Source of the DNA: Frigoribacterium sp. VKM Ac-2836
GTDB taxonomy: Bacteria > Actinomycetota > Actinomycetes > Actinomycetales > Microbacteriaceae
Assembly: GCF_013248995.1 (NCBI RefSeq)
Contig: NZ_JABRPK010000002.1
Coordinates: 372,001 to 436,000, forward strand
DNA: 64,000 nt
Reading direction: 5' to 3'
Shown: positions 7,104-15,851 of the stretch, piece after piece
Position numbering within the stretch: position 1 is the first letter of the stretch
Layout: each line of letters begins with the position of its first letter
The notes under the pieces: model-generated
Seen by the model: only the letters and a program-made list of their open reading frames with translations
What the model was told of the DNA's origin: nothing
Database searches by the model: none
Made by a program: the position numbers and the translations under genes

Positions 7104-9152
7104 ATGTCCCGAACCATGCGCGTCCGCGACAGCGACGCCGAAATCCGACCCGACACCGGTGCACCCGGCACCGGACCCGCCCTGGACGTGGCACCTCGCT
7201 CGCGCAGCGAACTGAGGCGCCTGGCACAGGACGACGAGGCGCGCGGGCCGCGCGCACGCCCCTCGACACGCCTGACGAGCGACCATCACGCCTCGGTCGT
7301 CTCGCGCACCGAGGGGCGTGCCCACTCGCCGTTCATGGTGTTGCTCGTGCTCGCCTGCACCATGGGCATCCTGCTCTACGGCCAGTTCTTGTTGAACCCC
7401 GCGAACCGCGGCGACCTGCTGCCCTACGTCGCGGTGATCATCGCCGAGGCCGTCCTGGTGCTGCAGGCCCTGCTGGCCATGTGGACGATCCTCTCGGGCG
7501 GCCAGAACCCCCGCGACTTCGACTTCCACTCGACGCAGGACACGCTCTACGACGAGGACGCCATCGACCGGCTCGGCGTCCGCGACCAGCCGCACCTGTG
7601 GCCGATCGTCGTCGACGGCAAGACCGTGGTCGTGGACGTCTTCGTGACGGTCTACGGCGAGGAGCTCTCGAAGATCGCGATGACGGTACAGGCCGCCGTC
7701 GCGTTGCAGGGCGCGCACCGCACCTGGGTGCTGGACGACGGTCGCAGCGACGAGGTCAAGGAACTCGCCGCGACGCTCGGTGCCCGGTACATCCGCCGGT
7801 TGACCAGCAACGGCGCCAAGGCCGGCAACGTCAACTACGCCCTGTCGGTGGCCAAGGGCGACTACTTCGCCATCTTCGACGCGGACTTCGTGCCCAAGCC
7901 GATGTTCCTGCACGAGACCGTGCCCTTCTTCATCGACGAGAAGGTCGCCTTCGTGCAGACCCCGCAGTCGTACGGCAACCTGGTCAGCATCGTCAGCCGG
8001 GGTGCCGGCTACATGCAGGCCGTCTTCTACCGCTACATCCAGCCCGGTCGCAACCGGTTCAACGCGGCGTTCTGCGTCGGCACCAACGTGATCTTCCGGC
8101 GTGCGGCGATCGACGAGGTCGGCGGCATCGACACCGACTCGAAGTCCGAGGACGTCTGGACGAGCCTGTTCCTGCACGAGGCCGGCTGGCGGTCGATCTA
8201 CATCCCGATGACCCTCGCCATCGGCGACGCCCCCGAGACCATCGAGGCGTACAGCAAACAGCAGCTGCGCTGGGCGACCGGCGGCTTCGAGATCCTCTTC
8301 CGGCACAACCCGCTGAGCCCCCGCCGCACCCTGACGATGGACCAGCGCTTCCAGTACACGTTGACGGCGACCCACTACCTCACCGGCATCGCCCCGTTGC
8401 TGCTGATCATGGTGCCGCCGATGGAGATCTTCTTCGACCTGCGCCCGATGAACCTGCACATCTCGGTGCTGCAGTGGCTGCTCTTCTACTCGGGCTTCTA
8501 CCTGCTGCAGATCGCGCTGGCCTTCTTCACCCTCGGATCGTTCCGCTGGGAGGTGCTCATGCTCGCCTCCGTCTCGTTCCCGATCTACGTCAAGGCCCTC
8601 TGGAACGTCCTGAGCGGCAAGGACACCGCGTGGCACGTCACCGGAGGAGGCAAGGCGGCGAGCCCGTTCAACGTGCTCGGGCCCCAGGTGCTGTTCTGGC
8701 TCTTCCTGTCGCTCACCTCGCTCGTGGCGATCTGGCGCGACTGGGACAACCGCGTGCTCACCCTCGCCACGGTCTGGAACCTCATCAACACCGCCGTGCT
8801 GTCCGCGTTCCTGCTGGCGGCCCTGCGTGAGGCCAAGGCGATCAAGCGTGCCTCCCGCTCGGGCTCGAGCGCTCGCACGACCATGGCCGGGCCCGTGACG
8901 ACCGGTCCCGTCGCCACCCAGGCGCTGCGGACCCAGGTCGCTCGCCCCCTGCCCCGCAGCCACGACGAGTTCCTCGAACTGTCGGTCGAGCAACGCGTCG
9001 AGCAACGGCGCCGAGACAACGAACGACGTCACCTGCTCGAGGCCGAGCTGGCGGTCGTGGACGGCCGCCACACCGATGCGACGCTCCACGACGACGCGAC
9101 CCCCCGAACCGACCGACACGACACGAACGACCGAGAGAAGGTGGTCTCATGA
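7104..9152 (+). CDS. membrane glycosyltransferase family 2, beta-glucan synthase-like
   Basis: A 682-residue processive polysaccharide synthase. After a disordered arginine-rich N-terminus come two TM helices (about residues 75-125), then a GT2 catalytic domain with VLDDGRSD near 211, the UDP-sugar/metal-binding FDADF near 258, the acceptor-binding SEDVW near 348 and the processivity motif QQLRW near 385. Four or more TM helices follow (about 425-580). No C-terminal PilZ domain is visible, unlike cellulose synthase BcsA. ATG at 7104 follows GGAGAG. The stop overlaps the start of the HlyD-like gene (ATGA), so the two are translationally coupled. The nearby GH81 gene suggests a beta-1,3-glucan product (inference). 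Confidence 0.85.
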   Translation: MSRTMRVRDSDAEIRPDTGAPGTGPALDVAPRSRSELRRLAQDDEARGPRARPSTRLTSDHHASVVSRTEGRAHSPFMVLLVLACTMGILLYGQFLLNPANRGDLLPYVAVIIAEAVLVLQALLAMWTILSGGQNPRDFDFHSTQDTLYDEDAIDRLGVRDQPHLWPIVVDGKTVVVDVFVTVYGEELSKIAMTVQAAVALQGAHRTWVLDDGRSDEVKELAATLGARYIRRLTSNGAKAGNVNYALSVAKGDYFAIFDADFVPKPMFLHETVPFFIDEKVAFVQTPQSYGNLVSIVSRGAGYMQAVFYRYIQPGRNRFNAAFCVGTNVIFRRAAIDEVGGIDTDSKSEDVWTSLFLHEAGWRSIYIPMTLAIGDAPETIEAYSKQQLRWATGGFEILFRHNPLSPRRTLTMDQRFQYTLTATHYLTGIAPLLLIMVPPMEIFFDLRPMNLHISVLQWLLFYSGFYLLQIALAFFTLGSFRWEVLMLASVSFPIYVKALWNVLSGKDTAWHVTGGGKAASPFNVLGPQVLFWLFLSLTSLVAIWRDWDNRVLTLATVWNLINTAVLSAFLLAALREAKAIKRASRSGSSARTTMAGPVTTGPVATQALRTQVARPLPRSHDEFLELSVEQRVEQRRRDNERRHLLEAELAVVDGRHTDATLHDDATPRTDRHDTNDREKVVS

Positions 9153-9880
9153 CCTGGGGAAACAGGATCAAGATGACCGTGGGCATCCTCGTGGTGATCG
9201 CCCTCGTGGCCGTCTTCACCGTCATCTTCACGCAGCGACAGGCGCAGGTCATCAGCACCAGCGCGGCCATCGCGAGCCAGGACTTCTCGGTCGGAACGGA
9301 CTACAGCGGCACGGTGACGTCCACCGACGCCGAGGTCGGCGACCGGGTCTCGAAGGGCGACGTCCTCTTCTCGCTGCAGAGCCCCTCGCTGCAGAAGGAC
9401 CTCGCGGACGACGTGGTCGTCCCCGACACGGACGCCTACACGGTGGCCGACGACGGCACGATCACCTTCATGGCCACGGTCGACGGCACGCTGTCGCAGC
9501 TCGACGTCCGTGAGGGTGGGTTCCTCGGTTCGGGTACGACCGTCGCGACCATCGAGAAGGCCGACACGCTCTTCGTGGACGCCGACTTCACGCTCACGCC
9601 CCGTGACTACGAGCGCATCCAGGACGGCGCGATCGTCGACGTCATGCTGCCGAACCAGCAGGTCGTCGAGGGCAGCGTCGACCTGGTCAGCGTCGAGACC
9701 AAGGACGGCGCGGCCGCGGCCACCGTCCGCGTCGTCAGCGACGGGCTGAGCGAGGGGGCCTACAACGGCCTGGTCGCGAGCGGCACACCGGTCGAGGCGA
9801 CCATGCACCTCCGTGACGACGGCATCCTCGCCGGACCGGTGGACACCATGCAGGACTTCCTGCGCCAGATCGGGGTCTGA
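9149..9880 (+). CDS. HlyD-like membrane-anchored protein with biotinyl-lipoyl-like fold
   Basis: A 243-residue protein with one N-terminal TM helix (ILVVIALVAVFTVIF, residues 11-25) and an extracytoplasmic domain. The segment ATVDGTLSQLDVREGGFLGS followed by TTVATIEKADTLFVDADF is the biotinyl-lipoyl-like hairpin of HlyD/membrane-fusion proteins, with a second beta domain after it. The start overlaps the GT2 stop by four bases. In polysaccharide synthase operons such proteins act like Alg44 or CrdA, helping export of the polymer across the envelope; in a Gram-positive cell it would sit on the outer face of the membrane next to the synthase. That role is inferred from context. Confidence 0.75.
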   Translation: MTWGNRIKMTVGILVVIALVAVFTVIFTQRQAQVISTSAAIASQDFSVGTDYSGTVTSTDAEVGDRVSKGDVLFSLQSPSLQKDLADDVVVPDTDAYTVADDGTITFMATVDGTLSQLDVREGGFLGSGTTVATIEKADTLFVDADFTLTPRDYERIQDGAIVDVMLPNQQVVEGSVDLVSVETKDGAAAATVRVVSDGLSEGAYNGLVASGTPVEATMHLRDDGILAGPVDTMQDFLRQIGV

Positions 9881-9972
9881 CGATCCACGGCGCAGCGAGA
9901 AAGACGGCGGGTCGGCCCGACCGACGGGATCGTTCGGGATCCCCGATCGGTTCCGGGTCGGCCCGTCACCCC

Positions 9973-10014
9973 CAGGAGGCGCGGGTCGGCACCCGACCCG
10001 CCCCGCGCCTCCTG
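9973..10014. terminator. hairpin of two inverted motif copies between the HlyD-like and GH81 genes
   Basis: Perfect 13-bp arms CAGGAGGCGCGGG (9973-9985) and CCCGCGCCTCCTG (10002-10014); the loop contains a second possible stem, GGGTCGG with CCGACCC. It lies 93 bases after the HlyD-like stop. Its right arm abuts the segment that would encode the lipoprotein signal of the GH81 protein. Confidence 0.65.
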
Positions 10015-10059
10015 ACCCTCCGGCGGCTCGTCGCCGGTGCCGCCCTCGGCACGGCCGGC

Positions 10060-12087
10060 GTGCTCGTGCTGGCCGGCTGCACCGGCGGCTCGGCGACGGA
10101 CGGTGACTCCGACACCACGGGCCGCCCCGACGCCGCGGGCGACGTGTTCCCGGCCTCGCAGGTCGACCCGCTGGTCGCCGCCCTGCCCCAGGAGTCGGTC
10201 GGCGCCGCGCCGACCATGCGCCTCGCCGACGGACTCGTCCCCCCGACCAACACCTGGTTCTCGGGACTCGTCTTCGGCGACGAGCCGATGCCGGTCTTCC
10301 CGTTCCCGATCTCGTTCCAGCTGACCGCCGACGGTCTCGCCGCGGGCCTGCCCGCACCGGTGGCCTCGGAGAAGGCCGTCGTCGCCCCCGCCCGGTCGGA
10401 CGTCACCCTCGACGTCGGCGCGACGGCCACCGAGGTCAGCTCCTACGACAAGGTCTCGGTGACCGTCGCCCACCTCGACGGCGGCACGGTGCTCGGCCAC
10501 ACGACCGTCGCCGAAGGATCGCCTCTCGTGTCGTACACGGCCGCGACCGCGCAGACCGACACTCTCGGTGCCGCCGTGGAGGCCGTGAGCGACGGCCGGG
10601 GCACGCTCTCCGTCGGCAGCACCACGTGGGGCGTCGCCGTCACGGGCGGGAGCCTCGACGGCACGGCCGTCCGGCTCGACCAGGGCGGCTCGGTCGTGCT
10701 CGTGCCGGTGCCCGACGGCGCCACCGATGACCAGGTGCGGACGGTGCTCGACGCGGCCGCCTCGCCGCTGGCGTCGGTGACCACCGCGCACCGCGCCTCC
10801 GGGTCCGGTTCGACGGCCGTGTCGACCACCGAGCTCGGGTACGAGACGGCCGCCGGGGGAGACACCCTGCTCGTGTCGGCACCCCACATGGGCGACTCGG
10901 CCACCGACGGCGGCACCGGGCTGAGCTACACGACCGTGTACGGCAGCGCTCCGCTGTCGATCGGAACGGCGTTGTCGTTCGACGCGCCGGTCACCGCGGC
11001 CTCCGCGGACCTCGACCTCTCGGGCCTGAGCGACGACGAGAAGGATCGGCTCGGCGACCAGGTCGTCGCCGACGTCGCCGCCACGGAGGCGCCCGCGGCC
11101 GACACCTACTTCGGCGGCAAGGCGCTCTACCGTTCGGCCATGCTGCTGCAGCTCGCCGAGCAGCTCGGCGACGACGCGTCGGCCGACACCCTGCGCACCT
11201 CTCTCGTCGACCGGCTCGACACCTGGACCGACCCCTCGGGCTGCGAGGTGCGCGACCAGGAGTGCTTCGTGTACGACCCCGCGGTGAAGGGCGTCGTCGG
11301 CAAGGTGGCCTCGTTCGGCTCGGACGAGTTCAACGACCACCACTTCCACTACGGCTACTTCCTGTACGCCGCCGGCGTGGTCGCGGCCGACGACCCCGAG
11401 CTGGCCGAGCGCTGGCGGCCGGTCATGGACCTGCTCGCGGCCGACATCGCCTCGGGTGCCCACAACCAGGCGTTCCCCGATCAGCGGGCGTTCGACCCGT
11501 ACTGGTCGCACAGCTGGGCCTCGGGCTACTCGCCGTTCGCCGACGGCAACAACCAGGAGTCGTCGTCCGAGGCGGTCAACGCCTACGCCGGCCTGTCGCT
11601 CTGGGCGAAGGCGTCGGGTGACGACGCGCTGGCCGACCAGGCGTCGTGGATGCTGAGCAGCGAGGCCTCGTCGGCCCTGGCCTACATGCTGTCCCCCGAC
11701 CTGAGCGCCCCGCAGTTCGCCGGGTACGACCACGAGATCGTGTCGCTGACCTGGGGTGGCAAGCGCGACTACGGCACCTGGTTCTCGGCCGAGCCGTCGG
11801 CCATCGCTGGCATCCAGCTGATCCCGCTCGACCCGACCTCGGTCTCGTACCTGACGTCGTCGGCGGCGGGCGGGGCCGAGCAGATCGCCCGGGTGGTCGA
11901 CGAGGCCGGCGCCTCGGGCCCCGACGGGCCCCTGGGCGACTACGTGCTGATGTACTCGGCGCTGCAGGGGCCCGACCAGGCCGCGGCGGCCCTGACGGCG
12001 CTCGCCGACCTGCCCGAGTCGGGCATCGGCGACGGCAACTCGCGGGCCTACGCGATGGCGTACGTCCTGAGCGCCGGGTCGCGGTAG
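10060..12087 (+). CDS. GH81 endo-beta-1,3-glucanase, probable lipoprotein (true start upstream)
   Basis: Glycoside hydrolase family 81, which cleaves internal beta-1,3-glucan bonds. Visible signatures are TNTWFSGLVFGD near the N-terminus, FNDHHFHYGYFLYAAG at about residues 423-438, the acid cluster GNNQESSSEA near 496-505 (catalytic Glu residues) and LTWGGKRDYGTWFS. GTG 10060 is the first standard start in frame, but it cuts an evident signal peptide: the frame upstream from about 10015 reads TLRRLVAGAALGTAGVLVLA followed by GC, a perfect lipobox. No ATG, GTG or TTG exists in frame between the stop at 9814 and 10060; CTG at 10012 would fit. It follows the GT2-HlyD pair and probably trims or turns over its product. 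Confidence 0.85.
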   Translation: MLVLAGCTGGSATDGDSDTTGRPDAAGDVFPASQVDPLVAALPQESVGAAPTMRLADGLVPPTNTWFSGLVFGDEPMPVFPFPISFQLTADGLAAGLPAPVASEKAVVAPARSDVTLDVGATATEVSSYDKVSVTVAHLDGGTVLGHTTVAEGSPLVSYTAATAQTDTLGAAVEAVSDGRGTLSVGSTTWGVAVTGGSLDGTAVRLDQGGSVVLVPVPDGATDDQVRTVLDAAASPLASVTTAHRASGSGSTAVSTTELGYETAAGGDTLLVSAPHMGDSATDGGTGLSYTTVYGSAPLSIGTALSFDAPVTAASADLDLSGLSDDEKDRLGDQVVADVAATEAPAADTYFGGKALYRSAMLLQLAEQLGDDASADTLRTSLVDRLDTWTDPSGCEVRDQECFVYDPAVKGVVGKVASFGSDEFNDHHFHYGYFLYAAGVVAADDPELAERWRPVMDLLAADIASGAHNQAFPDQRAFDPYWSHSWASGYSPFADGNNQESSSEAVNAYAGLSLWAKASGDDALADQASWMLSSEASSALAYMLSPDLSAPQFAGYDHEIVSLTWGGKRDYGTWFSAEPSAIAGIQLIPLDPTSVSYLTSSAAGGAEQIARVVDEAGASGPDGPLGDYVLMYSALQGPDQAAAALTALADLPESGIGDGNSRAYAMAYVLSAGSR

Positions 12088-12170
12088 GGCCGAGCGCAGG
12101 AGGCGCGGGTCACCGCAGGAGGCGCGGGTCGGTTTAAGCGAGAGCCTAAGATCCGCATGTGGTTTTTCGA

Positions 12171-12210
12171 AAGTTTTCACTTACCCTGGCATTTCACTCA
12201 CGTGAAAACT
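12171..12210 (+). promoter_or_regulatory. operator-like inverted sites upstream of the Schlafen-type gene
   Basis: AGTTTTCAC (12172-12180) and GTGAAAACT (12202-12210) form a perfect 9-bp inverted repeat, with an inner TTTCAC (12192-12197) that also pairs with GTGAAA. The ribosome site GGAGG follows directly at 12211. The same AAGTTTTCAC recurs at 13930 right after the gene. Base composition is clearly AT-richer than the surroundings. The region 12088-12170 holds two direct copies of the GGAGGCGCGG motif (12099, 12118) and no gene. Confidence 0.6.
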
Positions 12211-12221
12211 GGAGGTAAATA

Positions 12222-13931
12222 ATGGAGATTGCGATCCAAGCTCTCGACAAGGTCGCGGCCGGTGCAGTCGCCAACAGCGTCGAGAACCAACACGTGGATT
12301 TCAAGGTGCAGGGACGATCGCTCTCGGACACACTCGACAATCTGGCTGAAGCTGCTGCATGTTTTGCAAACGCTGAGGGGGGCTACGTCCTGGTAGGGGT
12401 CAGAGACGACGGGGCTGGCCCAGAGGCGTTCGTGGGTCACGACCTCGACCCGGTGAAGACCCGGTCCCGCATCTACGAGATCACGACCCCCGCCCTGATG
12501 GTCGATGTCTTCGAGCTGCAACACGCGGCCGGCTCTGTGCTGGTCATCCGGGTTCCGCAAGGCGTGGCCGTTCATTCGGTGAAGAGCAAACTGCCGACCG
12601 AGAGGGTCGGGGAGTCATGTTGGCCCATGGACACGCGGCGGATCGCCGCGATAGTCGACGAACGTAGTGGAGTGGACTGGTCAGCGGTGGGCACGAGCGT
12701 CGCGCCCTCAGCCGCCGATCCGCAGGCCATCGCTGTGGCGCGTCGCATGGCCTCGCGTGCAGTGGACCCTTCTAAGAGGCGACTGGCTGACCTCGACGAG
12801 CTCGCCCTGCTCAGGCGCCTGGGGGTCGTCGATTCCAAGGGGTACCTGACGAATGCCGGGGTCTTGCTGTTCGTCGGCCCGCCCGGTGGAGCAGCACTCA
12901 TGTCGTACTCATTCCGGAGGACGCCTGCCGGTCGACTCTCTGCGAACGAGCAGCTCGATGGCCCCCTCGTGGTCGCCGTCGAGCGAGTATTCGACCTCAT
13001 CTCAGCTCGTCTCGAGACCACGCCTGTCTCCGTCGGAAAAGGTCAGCAGCTTCACCTGGCGGACTTGCCGGAGGCCGCCGTTCGAGAAGCCATCGTGAAT
13101 GCAGCCATGCACAGGGACTATCGAGTTCAGGATCGCGTGACGATCGAGCATGCCCAGACGCAGCTCTCCGTGACCTCGCCGGGCGCACTGGTCAGCGGCG
13201 TCACGCCGACGAACATCCTCACGACTTCGTCGCGGTCACGGAATCCGCAGCTTGCACAGGCTCTGAGGATGTTGGACCTGGCCGAGACGGCGGGTTCCGG
13301 TGTGGATCGCATGTATGCGGAGATGACCCGATTGGGCCACCAACCGCCCGTGTTCCTGGCGACGACCCACAGCGTCCAAGTCTCTCTCGTCGGTGGTGCC
13401 CCCAACACCAACATGGCCAGTTTCGTCGCGACCCTCCCCAGCCACGAAGCTGACGACGCGGACACCATGCTCGTTCTTCTGCACCTTCTGACCAAGCGCA
13501 CGCTCTCTGCCTCCGAGATGCAGCCGATCATGCAGAAGGCGAGCTCGGCAGAGGCTCAATCCGTCCTGGCCAGGCTTGCGCGGGACGATGTCGGCATTCT
13601 CGAGCCCACCCGCGAGACGGCAAGCAATCGAGAACCCAACTACCGACTTCGGGAACGCCCCTTGGTGCTTCTCGGTCCCGCCGTTGTCTACAAGAGGCGG
13701 ACGCTGGAGCAGACGGATCGAAAGGTCATCGATCTCGTTCGAGAGACGTCGACGATCAACGCCCGGATGTTGAAGATCATGTTCGATCTGGACAATCGAC
13801 AAGTATCGCGGGTGCTCGCGGATCTGATTGCGAGGGGTGTTCTGATCAAAACGTCGAGCGCCTCACGCGGCCCGGGCGTCACATACGGCGCGGGGCCGGC
13901 GTTCCCAAGGCGACGTGGTGCGACCACATAA
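12222..13931 (+). CDS. AlbA_2/Schlafen-type ATP-binding transcriptional regulator, probably acquired
   Basis: A 569-residue protein. Residues about 15-115 form an AlbA_2 (Schlafen AlbA) domain: VENQHVDFKVQG, AEAAACFANAEGGYVLVGVRDD. Around residues 285-380 lies the HATPase_c_4-like module: LPEAAVREAIVNAAMHRDYR, then GSGVDRMYAEM. The last about 100 residues have winged-helix character (INARMLKIMFDLDNRQVSRVLADLI). Such proteins are putative DNA- or RNA-binding regulators, and some relatives are linked to phage defence or toxin control. ATG at 12222 follows GGAGG. Codon use is much less GC3-biased than in neighbouring genes and the GGAGGCGCGG motif is absent, both signs of recent transfer. Repeats on both sides suggest autoregulation or an insertion scar. 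Confidence 0.75.
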   Translation: MEIAIQALDKVAAGAVANSVENQHVDFKVQGRSLSDTLDNLAEAAACFANAEGGYVLVGVRDDGAGPEAFVGHDLDPVKTRSRIYEITTPALMVDVFELQHAAGSVLVIRVPQGVAVHSVKSKLPTERVGESCWPMDTRRIAAIVDERSGVDWSAVGTSVAPSAADPQAIAVARRMASRAVDPSKRRLADLDELALLRRLGVVDSKGYLTNAGVLLFVGPPGGAALMSYSFRRTPAGRLSANEQLDGPLVVAVERVFDLISARLETTPVSVGKGQQLHLADLPEAAVREAIVNAAMHRDYRVQDRVTIEHAQTQLSVTSPGALVSGVTPTNILTTSSRSRNPQLAQALRMLDLAETAGSGVDRMYAEMTRLGHQPPVFLATTHSVQVSLVGGAPNTNMASFVATLPSHEADDADTMLVLLHLLTKRTLSASEMQPIMQKASSAEAQSVLARLARDDVGILEPTRETASNREPNYRLRERPLVLLGPAVVYKRRTLEQTDRKVIDLVRETSTINARMLKIMFDLDNRQVSRVLADLIARGVLIKTSSASRGPGVTYGAGPAFPRRRGATT

Positions 13932-13960
13932 GTTTTCACGAAGTTTTACCCTCCCCTGGC
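13930..13960. repeat. downstream copy of the AAGTTTTCAC/CCTGGC sequence flanking the acquired gene
   Basis: AAGTTTTCAC at 13930-13939 overlaps the stop codon of the Schlafen-type gene; a second GAAGTTTTACC and CCCTGGC follow. Upstream, AAGTTTTCAC at 12171 is likewise followed by TTACCCTGGC. The flanks therefore share the ordered elements AAGTTTTCAC, TTACCCT/TTACCCTC and CCTGGC. Confidence 0.6.
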
Positions 13961-14046
13961 GGAATCGCCTGGTGGACTTCGTCGGGTGGTATCAGTCGGT
14001 TGGTCGGGCCGGGGCGCGGTAGGCCGAGGGCAGGAGGTGCAGGTCG

Positions 14047-15687
14047 TCAGCCGACGACGCGGACCCGGTCGACCAGACGCTGCACGCTCCCGTCGGGGCG
14101 GTTCGCGACGAGCGTGCCGCCCCAGAAACCGAGCTGATCGCGATCGGCGCCGAGTTGCCAGAGGCGGTGGCCGTCGGACAGGTCGAAGGCGGTGACCATC
14201 GAGGTGCGTCCACCGGAGGCGGTCGTGGCGTAGCCGGTCGTGCGGCCGACGACCGCGATCTGGGACTCGCCCGGCACCACCGCCCGGGCCACCTCGTCGC
14301 CGGACGCCGGGTCGAGCAGGCGGACGGTGCGCTCACCCGCTTCGTCCGACGTGAGGTCGCCCGAGACCGCCGCCGCGCCTCCCGGTTCGAAGGTCTGCGC
14401 GAAGACGAGCGACCCCCGGTCGCCGGCGGGGTCGGTCGTCACCCGGGCGAGCCCGTGGCGGCGGTCGCGGGGCGGCGTCGTCCAGAGCTCGGCTCCGGTG
14501 CGGCGATCGACGCAGACCACCCCCGGCGTCGTCGAGAAGACGACGCAGTCGCGTGTCGTCTGCACGCCGCGGTCCTGGCGGAAGCCGTGCCGCCAGAGCT
14601 CGCGCCCGTCGAGCGAGAGTGCGACGACGGTGCCGTCGGTGTCACCCGTCGAGGTCGGGATCGCCGGGTCGAGACCGACCAGGACGAGGTCGCCGTCGAC
14701 GTCGAGGGTCGTGGCGGTCGGCAGGTCGGGCCCCCAGGCGCGGGTCTCGCCGGTGCGCCCGTCGACCGCGGTGATGACACCGCCGTCGAGCAGGAGCAGG
14801 CCGTCGGGGGTCAGGGCCTCGTCCTGGCTGCCGGTGGTCTCGCCCGTCCACACGGGGGTGCCGAGGTCGCCGGTGTCGAAGAGCGAGAACTCACCCGTCC
14901 CGGGTTCGGAGTCGTAGTAGACCCGGGAGTCCTGGTACGAGAACTGGGGGTCGCTCGAGACGAGGGCCCAGGAGGCGGTGGCATCGGTCAGGCGGGCGCG
15001 CCCGTTCGGCGAGGTGGTCACGCCGGTCAGATCGCCGGTGCCGAGGTCGAGGCGGGCGTACGACGAGGCGAAGCCGTCGCTGCCGAAGCCCAGCGTCGAG
15101 ACGAGGGCCGTGTCGGTGGCACCGTCGGTGGGCCAGACCTGCACGAATCCGCTGCCGGCGTCGAGTTCGGTGCCCAGGTCGACCCACCAGCGGACGGTGC
15201 CCCGGACGGGGTCGACACGCGCGAGCCGGCTGACCGTGGGTGCGGTGCCGCCGAAGCTGCCGTCGAAGCGGCAGTCGCCGTCGACGTCGGTGGTCGAGCT
15301 CGTGCCGGTGTCGGCGTCGCCCTCGGCGCGGCTGGCGCTGACGAGGACGTCACCGCCCAGCCGATCGGGACCCACCGCGGGCTCGGCCTGCCAGAGCAGG
15401 CAGCGGCCTCGGTCCGCCGGCACGCCGACGTCGGCGGGCGTGAGCGTCCACGAGTCGGGCACGGGTTCGTGCCGCAGGTCGTCGCCGTCGACACCGTCGA
15501 GCGCCGCGCCCGCCGAGTAGCGCGGCGCCTCGACCAGGCCGACGGTGGTGACGAGCGCCGCGGCGGCGGCGATGGCGACGGTCACGAGCGCGAGGCGGCG
15601 AGGGCGGGAGGCGCGGTGCCAGGCGTCGGCTCCGCCGCGACGGGCGCGCGCGACCGGTTGGTCGCTCGGTCGGGCGTCGTCCGTCAC
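14047..15687 (-). CDS. membrane-anchored beta-propeller (PQQ-like repeat) protein, paralog 1
   Basis: A 546-residue protein with a cytoplasmic N-terminus, one TM helix (LALVTVAIAAAAALVTTVGLV, about residues 31-51) and a large outer domain of WD/PQQ-like repeats: SRLARVDPVRGTVRWWVDLG, VVALSLDGRELWRHGF, VVCVDRRTGAELWTTPP and VTAFDLSDGHRLWQLG. Each blade ends in the x-G-x-x-L/R-W pattern of propellers that bind no cofactor. A homolog with the same plan lies at 22143. The function is unknown; it may be a cell-surface scaffold or sensor. GTG at 15687 has a TACCAT box six bases before it (leaderless type). A motif copy lies within the N-terminal coding part at 15607. Confidence 0.75.
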   Translation of the reverse strand: MTDDARPSDQPVARARRGGADAWHRASRPRRLALVTVAIAAAAALVTTVGLVEAPRYSAGAALDGVDGDDLRHEPVPDSWTLTPADVGVPADRGRCLLWQAEPAVGPDRLGGDVLVSASRAEGDADTGTSSTTDVDGDCRFDGSFGGTAPTVSRLARVDPVRGTVRWWVDLGTELDAGSGFVQVWPTDGATDTALVSTLGFGSDGFASSYARLDLGTGDLTGVTTSPNGRARLTDATASWALVSSDPQFSYQDSRVYYDSEPGTGEFSLFDTGDLGTPVWTGETTGSQDEALTPDGLLLLDGGVITAVDGRTGETRAWGPDLPTATTLDVDGDLVLVGLDPAIPTSTGDTDGTVVALSLDGRELWRHGFRQDRGVQTTRDCVVFSTTPGVVCVDRRTGAELWTTPPRDRRHGLARVTTDPAGDRGSLVFAQTFEPGGAAAVSGDLTSDEAGERTVRLLDPASGDEVARAVVPGESQIAVVGRTTGYATTASGGRTSMVTAFDLSDGHRLWQLGADRDQLGFWGGTLVANRPDGSVQRLVDRVRVVG

Positions 15688-15851
15688 CCGGCCATGGTAC
15701 GAGGCGCGAGTGCCGACGGACCGTGAGCGGTCCCGGGGTCGCGACCCGCGCCTCCTGGGCTCCCGGGGCCGGCCGTTAGGCTGGGGCGGGCCGTCCGGCT
15801 CCGCCTGCCGGTGCCGTCCGCCGCTCGCCCGCCCCTCGAAGGAGCCGTGCC

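Noticed and set aside
7104-9152. GT2 synthase as bacterial cellulose synthase BcsA
   Set aside because: The C-terminal PilZ domain and the bcs neighbours are missing, and the adjacent glycanase is GH81, not GH8.
299-12180. Very long open frames opposite real genes, for example 299-1357 (+), 7077-9119 (-) and 9760-12180 (-)
   Set aside because: They lie antisense to clear genes, their products are Arg/Gly/Val-rich without domains, and they arise because stops are rare at this GC content.
12160-13965. Insertion sequence or integrative element around the Schlafen-type gene
   Set aside because: No transposase or integrase frame and no terminal repeats of IS length; only the short AAGTTTTCAC repeats, reported as a lead.
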